From Chloroflexota bacterium (GTDB lineage: Bacteria > Chloroflexota > UBA11872 > VXOZ01), in NCBI GenBank assembly GCA_958295775.1, contig CATQHC010000009.1:124001-188000 (forward strand): a stretch of 64,000 nucleotides of DNA. Reading direction: 5' to 3'. Every line of letters begins with the position of its first letter. The first letter of the stretch is position 1. The notes beneath the pieces are model-generated. The model was not told the DNA's origin. It made no database searches and saw nothing but the letters and a program-made list of their open reading frames with translations. The translations under genes were made by a program, and so were the position numbers. This document shows positions 35,065 to 42,577 of this stretch, piece after piece.

Positions 35065-35096
35065 CTGGTAGAACGGAGGCAAGAGGAGGTAGTATT

Positions 35097-35264
35097 GTGA
35101 CTAGGAAGCGAAGAAACAAAGAGGAAACTTCCTAGGAAGCGGCGTCCGCAGCAGCGCGAGTGTTGCGGGACCCCAAATCAACGAAGGCTCAAAAGTCAGC
35201 AGCAGCAGCGTTGACGCAGCGCCGAGACAGGAAAACCGCCCTGCAAAGAAGAAGTAGCGGCTAA
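35097..35264 (+). pseudogene. Small basic protein gene broken by an in-frame TAG
   Basis: A strong AAGAGGAGGT ribosome site precedes a GTG at 35097. After 12 codons (VTRKRRNKEETS) comes TAG (35133-35135), and the same frame continues for 42 more sense codons to a TAA (35262-35264): EAASAAARVLRDPKSTKAQK, then SAAAALTQRRDRK. Read through, it matches a small Lys/Ala-rich protein type that I recall as common in bacteria (a helix with VLRDPKS..K and SALTQ). The amber codon is either a nonsense mutation, an assembly error, or read through. Downstream to 35317 nothing else is seen. Confidence 0.6.
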
Positions 35265-35317
35265 ACCGCCTGCCTCGCGCGCGACCGCCAGCGGAACTTA
35301 TGCGCCACGCTGTCGGT

Positions 35318-36064
35318 TCAAAGCGAATCGCCGCCGTCAACGTCCAGGCACTGCCCCGTGACCCAGGCCGCCTCGTCCGCAGCAAGGTACACGGCAGACA
35401 GCGCCACGTCGGCCGGATGGCCGCTGCGGTCCAGCGCCGGCGGTGGCAGTCCCGCATTCTCCGCGCCGCGCGAATCCCCGATAGACCCCGGGCAAATGCA
35501 GTTCACGCGAATGCCGTGCTCGCGGTATTCCCGCGCGAGCGTGCGTGTGAGGCCGACGAGCGCCTCTTTTCCTGCCGCATAGCCAACGTTGGCTTCCCGG
35601 CGCGTACGCGAAGCTGCCGAGACCAGCAGGATACAGCCGCTGCCCTGCGCCACCATGGACGGCAGCACTGCATGGCAACTGAAATACGCCGTGTCCACAT
35701 TTATGTTGATGAGGTACCGCCACTCCTCGGCTGCCGTTTCGTGCAACTTCTGGCCGCCGTACGCATAGTCGCCGAGATTATCGAAGAGCACGTCGATCCG
35801 TCCCCATCTGTCGAGGGCGGCTTGGGCCATCGCAGCCGCGCCGGATGGCGTCGCCAAGTCCGCCGTCGCAATTGCCGCCTCGCCTCCGCAGTCTTCGATT
35901 TCCTTGGCCAAGGCCGCGAGCGGTTCCGCGCGACGAGCCACTAACAGCACCTTCGCCCCCTCACGCGCGAAATGCAGCGGCGTCGCGCTGCCCATGCCGC
36001 CACCGGCCCCCGCAATCACCGCCACTTTTCCCACCAAGCGACCCGAGACCTCTTGATTTTCCAT
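35318..36064 (-). CDS. Short-chain dehydrogenase/reductase
   Basis: NAD(P)-dependent oxidoreductase of 248 residues: dinucleotide-binding GAGGGMG (classical TGxxxGxG with Ala for Thr), NNxG-like DNLGDY, catalytic Ser in LLVSAASRTRR and YAAGK (YxxxK), then the FabG-like tail AAWVTGQCLDVDGG. The second of two ATGs (36064) was chosen since GGGGAG lies 8 nt before it. The substrate is unknown. It reads toward the amber-interrupted small gene and is monocistronic. Confidence 0.92.
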   Translation of the reverse strand: MENQEVSGRLVGKVAVIAGAGGGMGSATPLHFAREGAKVLLVARRAEPLAALAKEIEDCGGEAAIATADLATPSGAAAMAQAALDRWGRIDVLFDNLGDYAYGGQKLHETAAEEWRYLININVDTAYFSCHAVLPSMVAQGSGCILLVSAASRTRREANVGYAAGKEALVGLTRTLAREYREHGIRVNCICPGSIGDSRGAENAGLPPPALDRSGHPADVALSAVYLAADEAAWVTGQCLDVDGGDSL

Positions 36065-36140
36065 TTTCATTTCTCCCCGGCTAGAAACCAAACTCCTAAT
36101 CCACAATGCACGTTATCACCAAGTGACGATTCTCCGGTTG

Positions 36141-36159
36141 CGCAGGTTTGTAACCTGCG
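36141..36159 (+). repeat. REP palindrome 1
   Basis: CGCAGGTT-TGT-AACCTGCG, an 8-bp perfect stem with a 3-nt loop, in the same orientation as REP 2 and about 104 bp from it. The flanks of the two also agree (CCGGT before, CTGCG-like after). Confidence 0.75.
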
Positions 36160-36240
36160 TCCTATGCGCACCCCAGCATACTCTCAACAAATCGGAGGTG
36201 TCCCCAGATACAATGCACTTGTTTCAAGACCATTTCCCCG

Positions 36241-36265
36241 GTAGCGCAGGTTTGCAACCTGCGTC
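36241..36265 (+). repeat. REP palindrome 2, next to the transposase 3' end
   Basis: GTAGCGCAGGTTTGCAACCT and onward to GCGTC: stem CGCAGGTT/AACCTGCG with loop TGC. It lies 8 nt beyond the RAYT stop and is in inverted orientation to the copies on the other side of the gene. Confidence 0.8.
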
Positions 36266-36272
36266 TTCTGCG

Positions 36273-36743
36273 TCACGCCATCGCATCACACCAGAAGCCG
36301 TCATAGTCCCACGGGTCTTGTACCAACCCACGTCTCAGTGAATTTGCCAGAATGTACCGTGATTTCTCATCAAACTCCGCCTCATCGCGCACAATCCGGT
36401 CATAAGTTTCAGACTGCCATAGTTTACCTTGCCGCCCTCGGGCGAGATTGATTTGGCGAGCACTGTGCCGCTTGACGCTATGCAAGATCACACTTAGCGA
36501 ATACCACTCGTTTGGACCGGAGAGTAAAGGAGACGCAAGCACGTGCGCATGATCCGGCATCACCGTAAACACGTGCACGCGCCATTTCACTTGGTGCCAA
36601 TGAAGAACGGCCTTCTTCACCAAAGCGCGCTCACCCATGCGTAGATAGGGCCTGACACTAGAATCAAGGCGAAAGGTAAGAAAGTAAGCAGAGCCGCCCA
36701 ACTGCCAGTGAGGGAGATATCTCTTCTTGGTCGTGAGTGCCAA
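36273..36743 (-). CDS. REP-associated tyrosine transposase (RAYT)
   Basis: About 156 residues of the Y1/HUH transposase family. Histidine motif VMPDHAHVL (HAH in the HUH place) and the catalytic Tyr region SETYDRIVRDEAEFDEKSRYILANSLRRGLV are complete. RAYTs nick single-stranded REP hairpins and spread or edit them. The gene is flanked by REPs in inverted orientation (36241-36265 and 36741-36770), the canonical layout. A GTG at 36797 would place the REP inside the coding region (SGSAGLQPARL is REP-encoded), so the TTG at 36743 or another near-cognate codon is more likely. Probably domesticated rather than a self-moving element. Confidence 0.88.
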   Translation of the reverse strand: MALTTKKRYLPHWQLGGSAYFLTFRLDSSVRPYLRMGERALVKKAVLHWHQVKWRVHVFTVMPDHAHVLASPLLSGPNEWYSLSVILHSVKRHSARQINLARGRQGKLWQSETYDRIVRDEAEFDEKSRYILANSLRRGLVQDPWDYDGFWCDAMA

Positions 36744-36990
36744 GCGCGCAGGTTGCAAACCTGCGCTACCGGAATCTACAGTCACTCTTCGATTCACCTT
36801 GACACTCGCGTTGCCGACATACTCATTTTCGCATGGCCTCCTTATTGGCTACGCTTGCGCAGGTTGCAAACCTAAGCTACCGAAATCTACAGCCCCATTT
36901 CGATTCACCTTGACACTCGCGTTGCCGATGTTCTCATTTCCGCATGGCCTCGTTGCTGGCCAAGCGCGCAGGTTGCAAACCTGCGCTACC
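36741..36990 (+). repeat. Tandem ~110-bp repeat carrying REP hairpins
   Basis: Three REPs (cores starting 36746, 36857 and 36966) separated by two nearly identical spacers that contain CGATTCACCTTGACACTCGC and CGCATGGCCTC. Spacing is 111 and 109 nt. The hairpin is GCGCAGGTTGCAAACCTGCG; the middle copy has decayed on its 3' arm (CCTAAGC). These REPs point opposite to those at 36141 and 36241. The array lies directly upstream of the transposase start, between it and the 3' end of the phosphodiesterase gene. Confidence 0.85.
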
Positions 36991-37050
36991 GTGGGCAGGA
37001 CTTACACCGCGGCTGCATAGAACGACCTGCAATATACCCTGCCTGCGCAA

Positions 37051-39057
37051 TTATCCCTCTGCCTTGTGATAGGTATGCGTCATCGCCGCTTCTGATTCTG
37101 CCACGCCGGAGAGCACGTCCACGTGGCGCTGCAGGCGCATGCGCTCTTTCAGGGGCGCGTCCGGGTCTTCTAGGGCTTGGTAGACGACGGAACCTTCGCA
37201 ATCGGCGGGCAGCGGTAAGTCCATGAGATAGCAAACCGTCGGCACCAGGTCCTTCAGATTTACATTGCGCTCCAGCACGTGGCCTTGCTTCACACCCGGC
37301 CCCGAAAGCGCAAAGAGGCCGCGCATATCGCCCATGCCCTGGGTGGCGGACGGGAATTGCGGCCCGTGTTGGGACCCAAATTCGTCAGCGTAGCAGAACA
37401 CCACGTCACCAGTGGTATCGCCGTAGAGATCGAGAAAGCGCGCGTTCTGTTTCTTGAATGCAAAGGCGATTGGCTTGAGGCCAGATTCAGGATCCGTATA
37501 GTCGTAGAGCGCCTTGATGATCTCGTTCTGCACGGAGACATAGTCTTCCGGTTCTACGATTCCCTCAGGATCGCGCCCTTTCAGGTTGACCCAAATATAG
37601 GAAGAACCGCTCGCAGCCGCCCGGGTCTTCGACCAGTCCACCTGCTTGCGCCCGGTATACATGGCAAAGTGCGCGACTGCATCCGGATCATCCTCTTCTT
37701 TGAGTACCGTAAGGCCCGCGTCGATGAGGATTTGGCCGGGGTTGCATTTGTAGCCGTTCGCTTTCGCGCCGTGATCGGAGACATACGCATAGAGCGTGCG
37801 CCGCGGCGCCGCTGCCGCCATGTCCCCGAATGCGCGATCTAAGCTCTCGTACATCCGGGCCTCGACCTCCTGCCAGCGTTTGAGGCTCTCCGCATCTCGG
37901 TTGAGCGTCGGGTCGACCTCACTGGCAAAGAGGTGATAGAAGTAATCTGGCGTATGAATGTGGATAAAGAAGAGGTCCCAGGACTCTTGCGCGCTGCTGT
38001 CAGCGCGACGCATCAAGTACCGTGCCGCATCGGCAAACCATTGATGGTGCATGTCGCACAGCTCGATGAACGTATCGGCGTCAAACCACCCCATACGGAA
38101 GGTGCGCAGCCCGAGGTACGGCGCCGGCAGCCCACGACAGTTCCCATTCTCATGTATCTCGCGGTCCAAACCTTCCGGGTACGCCGAGCCGCCTATCTGG
38201 CACAGCGGCGTGACAAACAGCGTCATAGTCTCGCCGTCCGCAGACAGGTCCAGCAGCTTTATGCGAAAGACCGCCTCAGTATTGCCCAACTCCTTGCTGG
38301 CAAATTCGCGAACGATGTTGTCGGACCACTCGCCCACTTTCAACGAGCACATGGATGTCGCGAGATCACGCGCCTCGCAGATGTGCGCCGTGGTGAAGTC
38401 GCCGTGCGAGTCGGCCTCCAACAACACATGCCACGTCAGCGGCTGCATGGTGTACTTTGAAAAACGAAAACGCCAGCGCAGTTCTGCTTCCAGATACTCC
38501 ACGCCTGCTGAAAGGCCTTGCCAATCTTCCGCATCTTCCACCTCGATCAACGTGCCCTCAACATAGTCGTCGGTTGCAAAGAGCGCATCTCCCGAAAAGG
38601 TGTAGGCGTGGTGAAACGTCGGATGATCGTGCCACTCATTCATGGATAGACCGTACCCGGCGAGCTGATAGCCGTCTTGCATGCGTGCCGGCCAAGAGGA
38701 AGGCCAGTTTATTACGATGGACTTCTTGCCGATCTTCTCGGCTGCTTCCCACAGGTACTCCGCCGTGTGCCAGCGGGAGTCAAAGGCGGCGTGGGTCATG
38801 CCGAGCGGCTCCCCTTTCCAGTGCACGTTGAAGTCAGTGAAACCGGTCCTCCCCGCTGACGCGCCGGTTGCTATCGTTGTCCAGTTCGGCGGCGTGATTG
38901 TGGGATACGGCACCAAGCAGTTTTCCGCCCACGTGCCGCTTTCCACAAGCTTCCGCATTAGGGGCATGCGCCCCTCGCCCATCAGTCGTTGGAGCGTCGG
39001 CAGGATTGGACCGTCGATACCAAAGACAACCAGTTTTTCCGGTGGACGGTAGGCCAT
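37051..39057 (-). CDS. Alkaline-phosphatase-superfamily phosphodiesterase
   Basis: 668 residues of the type-I phosphodiesterase / nucleotide pyrophosphatase group. Metal ligand VFGIDGPIL (Asp14), the nucleophile region TITPPNWTTIATGA, and the late metal site YVSDHGAKANG are present; GSQHGPQFPSA near 560 adds a His. The group hydrolyses phosphodiesters or phosphonate/sulfate esters of small molecules. No signal peptide is visible. GGGAG lies just before the ATG. A short frame ends 18 nt upstream and the TIM-barrel gene precedes that, so all three may be one transcript from the promoter at 40208. Confidence 0.88.
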   Translation of the reverse strand: MAYRPPEKLVVFGIDGPILPTLQRLMGEGRMPLMRKLVESGTWAENCLVPYPTITPPNWTTIATGASAGRTGFTDFNVHWKGEPLGMTHAAFDSRWHTAEYLWEAAEKIGKKSIVINWPSSWPARMQDGYQLAGYGLSMNEWHDHPTFHHAYTFSGDALFATDDYVEGTLIEVEDAEDWQGLSAGVEYLEAELRWRFRFSKYTMQPLTWHVLLEADSHGDFTTAHICEARDLATSMCSLKVGEWSDNIVREFASKELGNTEAVFRIKLLDLSADGETMTLFVTPLCQIGGSAYPEGLDREIHENGNCRGLPAPYLGLRTFRMGWFDADTFIELCDMHHQWFADAARYLMRRADSSAQESWDLFFIHIHTPDYFYHLFASEVDPTLNRDAESLKRWQEVEARMYESLDRAFGDMAAAAPRRTLYAYVSDHGAKANGYKCNPGQILIDAGLTVLKEEDDPDAVAHFAMYTGRKQVDWSKTRAAASGSSYIWVNLKGRDPEGIVEPEDYVSVQNEIIKALYDYTDPESGLKPIAFAFKKQNARFLDLYGDTTGDVVFCYADEFGSQHGPQFPSATQGMGDMRGLFALSGPGVKQGHVLERNVNLKDLVPTVCYLMDLPLPADCEGSVVYQALEDPDAPLKERMRLQRHVDVLSGVAESEAAMTHTYHKAEG

Positions 39058-39075
39058 CAGGTTCTCTCCCTCAAT

Positions 39076-39249
39076 CTACAAGCCCTTCTCAACCAAACCC
39101 TCTATACGCACGTCCAGAACCAACTCCCGCTTGGAACCCTTCAACGCAAAACAGTCAAGTGACCAGCGAACAGAAAACGGCACACGGGGAATCTCTTCAA
39201 ACCTCAATCGCGCGACCTCGTGCTGCATAGTCCTCGGCAATTCGAAAAC
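39076..39249 (-). other. Possible small gene or gene remnant
   Basis: A minus-strand stretch that reads like protein: VFELPRTMQHEVARLRFEEI then PRVPFSVRWSLDCFALKGSK and IEGLVEKGL. It begins without a clear start (the open frame reaches back into the TIM-barrel gene) and ends 18 nt before the phosphodiesterase ATG. It may be a separate short gene, or the tail of one that lost its front. Not recognised. Confidence 0.3.
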
Positions 39250-39311
39250 GCGATGCCGTCGAGTTGCCTGCTGGCCGCGCACGGCATGGTGAAGGACTTG
39301 GAACGCTACAC

Positions 39312-40169
39312 TCAGTCCCCTGCCGTAGCCACCGTACCGGCAGCGGCAGCATGATACGGCAGAGCGCTCTCGCCGGCAGCGGCTGCCAGGGCATTCCAAG
39401 CGCGGAAGAGCTGGGCGTACATGAGGAAGTAATCCTCATGCGTTGGCTCCGTCTTACCTATTTCGGATGAGAGATAGCCGTCGTAGCCGTCGCGTTGGAG
39501 CAGGCCGAAGAGCTCAGCGTAGGGAAAGCCATTGACGAAGTCGTGCATGTGCACGTGGCCGATCAGGTGCGCGACGCGGTTATACGTTGAGGCCACCGAA
39601 CCGCCGACGAGATCGCGGTTATCGCAATTGTAGAGAATCCCCACCTGCGGGTGGTCGGCATGCTCAACTGCGGTCATGGCGAAGTGCCAGTAATTGAACT
39701 GACCGTGCATTTCCAGCATCACGTTGACACCGTGAGGCTCGGCAAATTCCCCTAACTCCCTGAGCGAGTCACCCACATAGCGCATTACATCTTCACGCGG
39801 CGGGGGCGCACCCCCATCCACACCTTCTTTGGGCATATCATTGCCAAAGACCCGAATCTGGCCGGCATTCACGTCCGCCGCGAGCTCGATGAAGCGTTTG
39901 CTGCGCTCAACAACCTCGCGGCGCTTGGTGGCATCCGGTGATTCAAAGCGAGAACTGGTGCTGATTCCGGCAACTTCCAAGCACGCGTCCTGCACTTGAT
40001 AGCGAATCGACAGGCGCTCCTCAGCGCTCGTTTCCAATTCCACGCCGTGCTTGTGGCCGGCTTCAGCCCTGAACTCCAGACCGCTAAAGCCGCCAAGACG
40101 TGCCAAGTCAAGGAGTTCCTGCAGTTCCCAGTGCCGCGCCATGTTGTAGGTCAATAGACAAAGTTTCAT
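39312..40169 (-). CDS. Sugar-phosphate isomerase/epimerase-like TIM barrel
   Basis: 285 residues of the xylose-isomerase-like (AP endonuclease 2) fold. It starts KLCLLTYNMARHWELQELLDLARLGGFSGLEFRAEAGHKHGVE; acidic/His metal positions appear in VMLEMHGQFN, HADHPQVGILYNCDN, HLIGHVHMHDF and LSSEIGK. Such enzymes isomerise keto-sugars or inositol derivatives. The ATG has GGGAG upstream and a good promoter at 40208-40236. It heads the presumed operon with the phosphodiesterase. Confidence 0.85.
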   Translation of the reverse strand: MKLCLLTYNMARHWELQELLDLARLGGFSGLEFRAEAGHKHGVELETSAEERLSIRYQVQDACLEVAGISTSSRFESPDATKRREVVERSKRFIELAADVNAGQIRVFGNDMPKEGVDGGAPPPREDVMRYVGDSLRELGEFAEPHGVNVMLEMHGQFNYWHFAMTAVEHADHPQVGILYNCDNRDLVGGSVASTYNRVAHLIGHVHMHDFVNGFPYAELFGLLQRDGYDGYLSSEIGKTEPTHEDYFLMYAQLFRAWNALAAAAGESALPYHAAAAGTVATAGD

Positions 40170-40207
40170 AGCCTTGCTCCCAAGGTTGCATAAGGTTTCC
40201 CGTTGGC

Positions 40208-40236
40208 ACGATAGCGCGCCGCGCGTGCGCCGTCAA
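40208..40236 (-). promoter_or_regulatory. Promoter for the TIM-barrel / phosphodiesterase operon
   Basis: Minus strand TTGACG (40236-40231), 17-nt spacer, TATCGT (40213-40208), about 40 nt before the ATG at 40169. Confidence 0.6.
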
Positions 40237-40455
40237 CAATGCGTGTTGAGTGGAATAGATTTTAGCACTGGGCACAGGACTGCCGCATGCGCAGCTTACC
40301 GGCGCAGGTAGATCGCTGAATCGCAGCAGTTAACAACGCATGCCCGTAACCGCCGCAGAGGATATTGGCGCGACAAACTCCCTTAAGGGCGTACTCATTC
40401 CCTACAAAGTCGAGTATGATGAAGCTAGAGGCGCAGGAATAAGGAGCGTGCCCTC

Positions 40456-41733
40456 TTGGAACAGACCGGCAGGCAAGTAAACGTAAGAGTCATTCCCCGC
40501 CCCGCACCGCGGCGAAGGAACCCCTCGAGGCTGCCGCTCTGGGCGTTGCTGGCGGTATTTGGTGTGCTCGTTGGGGCCTTCGCTGTTTCCGCGAGGGTTG
40601 GATCGCCCCTTCCTTCATTCGAACGCAGTGACCCGCTTGCCGAAGTCTCCCGCACGGCTGAACAGCAGCCACGTGACGCCGTGTCCCCGCCAGCGGAGCC
40701 TGCTCCCACAATTGCCGTTACCGACAAAGCTACTTCGTTGCCGGTAGCGGAAGTGTCCGCTAAACCGGCGCCGCAGACCGTCTTGGATCCAGCTCCCGCG
40801 CAACTGCCCTCATCCGCGCTGCTCATTGGATTACGGCATGAGTACCAGGGGTGGAACAATTGCGCCCCAAGTTCTGTGGGCATGGTGCTCAGTTACTTCG
40901 ACCGCACGGAGGCGCAAGCAGAGATCGCCCCCATCCTCAAACCTGATCCCAACGACAAGAATGTCAGTCCTGACGAAATCGTCTCCTACGCCAGAAGTAT
41001 AGGGTTTCAAGCGCACGTCGGAGTCGGCGGTGACATCCGAGTGCTAAAGCAACTCTTGGCTGCCGGCATTCCCGTTATCGTTGAAATCTGGTTTGAACCG
41101 CGACCGGATGACGGTATGGGTCATTATCGCGTGCTCTTTGGCTATGACGAACAGAGTGGAACCTTCAACGCGCACGACTCTTATCTGGGCCCTAGTCTGA
41201 CCATGACCTTTGCCGAACTGGATGCCATGTGGCACGTATTCAACCGGACCTACGTCGTTATATACCCTCAAGAAGCTCAGCCTACAGTAGATGCAATTCT
41301 TGACGAAAGCGCGAGGGGCACACAGATGTGGCAGAGGGCGCTGCGCATCGCCCAGGAAGAAATAGCGCGGGACCGGAACAATGCGTTTGCCTGGTTCAAT
41401 CTGGGCACGAGCGCGCTCAGACTCGGCGACACGTCCCAGGCCGCCCAAGCCTTTGACTGGGCACGCCAACTTGGTCTGCCCTGGCGCATGTTGTGGTACC
41501 AATTCGGTCCCTTCGAAGCTTACATGGCGCAAGGACGCTACCAAGACGTGATTGCGCTTGCCGAAGCGGGCATGGAAGACACAGACATTGAGGAGTGGTA
41601 CTACTGGCGGGGCCGCGCACTGGAACTGACGGGGGATTCTGAAGGGGCCCGCAGCGACTTTCTTTTGGCGATTGAATTGAACGCAAACTATGTCGCCGCC
41701 AAAGAAGCGCTAAGAGACAGCCAGGCAGCCTAA
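40456..41733 (+). CDS. C39-like cysteine peptidase with TPR tail, membrane anchored
   Basis: 425 residues. A TTG start at 40456 is fixed by AAGGAG at 40441-40446. One membrane anchor (LPLWALLAVFGVLVGAFAVSA, about 24-44), a Pro/Ala linker, then a papain-like C39 domain: Cys136 in WNNCAPSSVGMVL, His223 in MGHYRVLFGYD and Asp241 in NAHDSYLG. The last 140 residues hold TPR-like helices (AWFNLGTSALRLGDTSQAAQAF and onward). C39 domains elsewhere cleave leader peptides or act as extracytoplasmic peptidases; TPRs suggest a protein partner. No bacteriocin gene is adjacent. Confidence 0.82.
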   Translation: MEQTGRQVNVRVIPRPAPRRRNPSRLPLWALLAVFGVLVGAFAVSARVGSPLPSFERSDPLAEVSRTAEQQPRDAVSPPAEPAPTIAVTDKATSLPVAEVSAKPAPQTVLDPAPAQLPSSALLIGLRHEYQGWNNCAPSSVGMVLSYFDRTEAQAEIAPILKPDPNDKNVSPDEIVSYARSIGFQAHVGVGGDIRVLKQLLAAGIPVIVEIWFEPRPDDGMGHYRVLFGYDEQSGTFNAHDSYLGPSLTMTFAELDAMWHVFNRTYVVIYPQEAQPTVDAILDESARGTQMWQRALRIAQEEIARDRNNAFAWFNLGTSALRLGDTSQAAQAFDWARQLGLPWRMLWYQFGPFEAYMAQGRYQDVIALAEAGMEDTDIEEWYYWRGRALELTGDSEGARSDFLLAIELNANYVAAKEALRDSQAA

Positions 41734-41770
41734 GCGCCGGGCCGCCACTATCCCTTGACAGCACCCCCAC

Positions 41771-42562
41771 CTAGTAATGAATGTCCTTCCCCAACGCCTT
41801 GACGCCTGCGGAGAACTGGTCGATGGCGCCGCTCAGCATGGTGCGTGCTTCTCGATCTGAGGCAGCGCGGGCGACAAAGTCGACCGGCATATGGGTGTCA
41901 GTGCGCAACGCGACGTACCCTTTCGCATACAGGCCGGGATACTGCTGCATTGCTTCTTCAATGAGGGGTGAGATTTCAGATTCGCTCATGTTGACGAACA
42001 GTCGGCGCGCAGCGCTCTTTATCTCAAGGGAATCCGATATCGCGGTCGCAACATAGCGATCGAAGAGCGCCTCCATCTCACGCGGTGGGCCCGGCAGAAT
42101 GAAGAACGTCGTTTCGGCCTTGCTGACTTGGATGCAAGGCGCCCAGCCCGCGGGACTGGCCCACACGACTGCGCTCTCCGGTACTGTGGCCATCTTTCTT
42201 AGCCCCGGGCTTAGCTCGTCCTCGCCGATTTGACGTCGACGCATGTAGTCTTCCAGTAAACCGCGCTCCTGATACGTTCCCTCGCCGAGAAGTCTTGCGA
42301 AAGCTTCCACAGTTAGGTCATCGGGCGTCGGGCCCAGGCCGCCAGTAACTACGACAAAATTTGCGCCATCGTCGGCTGCGCCCTGCAGCACGGGGACAAC
42401 TTCCTCCAAGGTGTCGGGAAGCACCGTAATCCTCTGCACCTCCGCGCCCAACTCCGTAAGCTGCTGCGAAAGCCAAAACGAGTTCGTGTCCTGAATCCGA
42501 CCCAGCACAAGCTCGGTGCCGATTGCAATTATCTGCACAGTGGGGATTTTGGGATCAGTCAC
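41771..42562 (-). CDS. CinA-like molybdopterin-binding-domain protein
   Basis: 263 residues corresponding to the N-terminal COG1058/MoCF half of CinA: IIAIGTELVLGRIQDTNSFWLSQQLTELG and VVVTGGLGPTPDDLTVEAFARLLG, with the mid-domain PGPPREMEALF. The C-terminal amidase (nicotinamide-nucleotide deamidase) half of full CinA is missing, so it resembles the short archaeal/competence-damage type, for which pyrophosphatase activity on ADP-ribose-like nucleotides is known in the family. It is the last gene after secG and the binding protein, 15 nt behind. Confidence 0.88.
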   Translation of the reverse strand: MTDPKIPTVQIIAIGTELVLGRIQDTNSFWLSQQLTELGAEVQRITVLPDTLEEVVPVLQGAADDGANFVVVTGGLGPTPDDLTVEAFARLLGEGTYQERGLLEDYMRRRQIGEDELSPGLRKMATVPESAVVWASPAGWAPCIQVSKAETTFFILPGPPREMEALFDRYVATAISDSLEIKSAARRLFVNMSESEISPLIEEAMQQYPGLYAKGYVALRTDTHMPVDFVARAASDREARTMLSGAIDQFSAGVKALGKDIHY

Positions 42563-42577
42563 GCTATTGGATCTCCT

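Noticed and set aside
35133-35135. Amber codon read as pyrrolysine
   Set aside because: No PylT or pylS seen here, and the small protein type is not known to use it; a nonsense mutation or error is simpler.
36141-36990. REP series as a CRISPR array
   Set aside because: Repeats are palindromes in both orientations with conserved spacers and a Y1 transposase, not unique spacers with cas genes.
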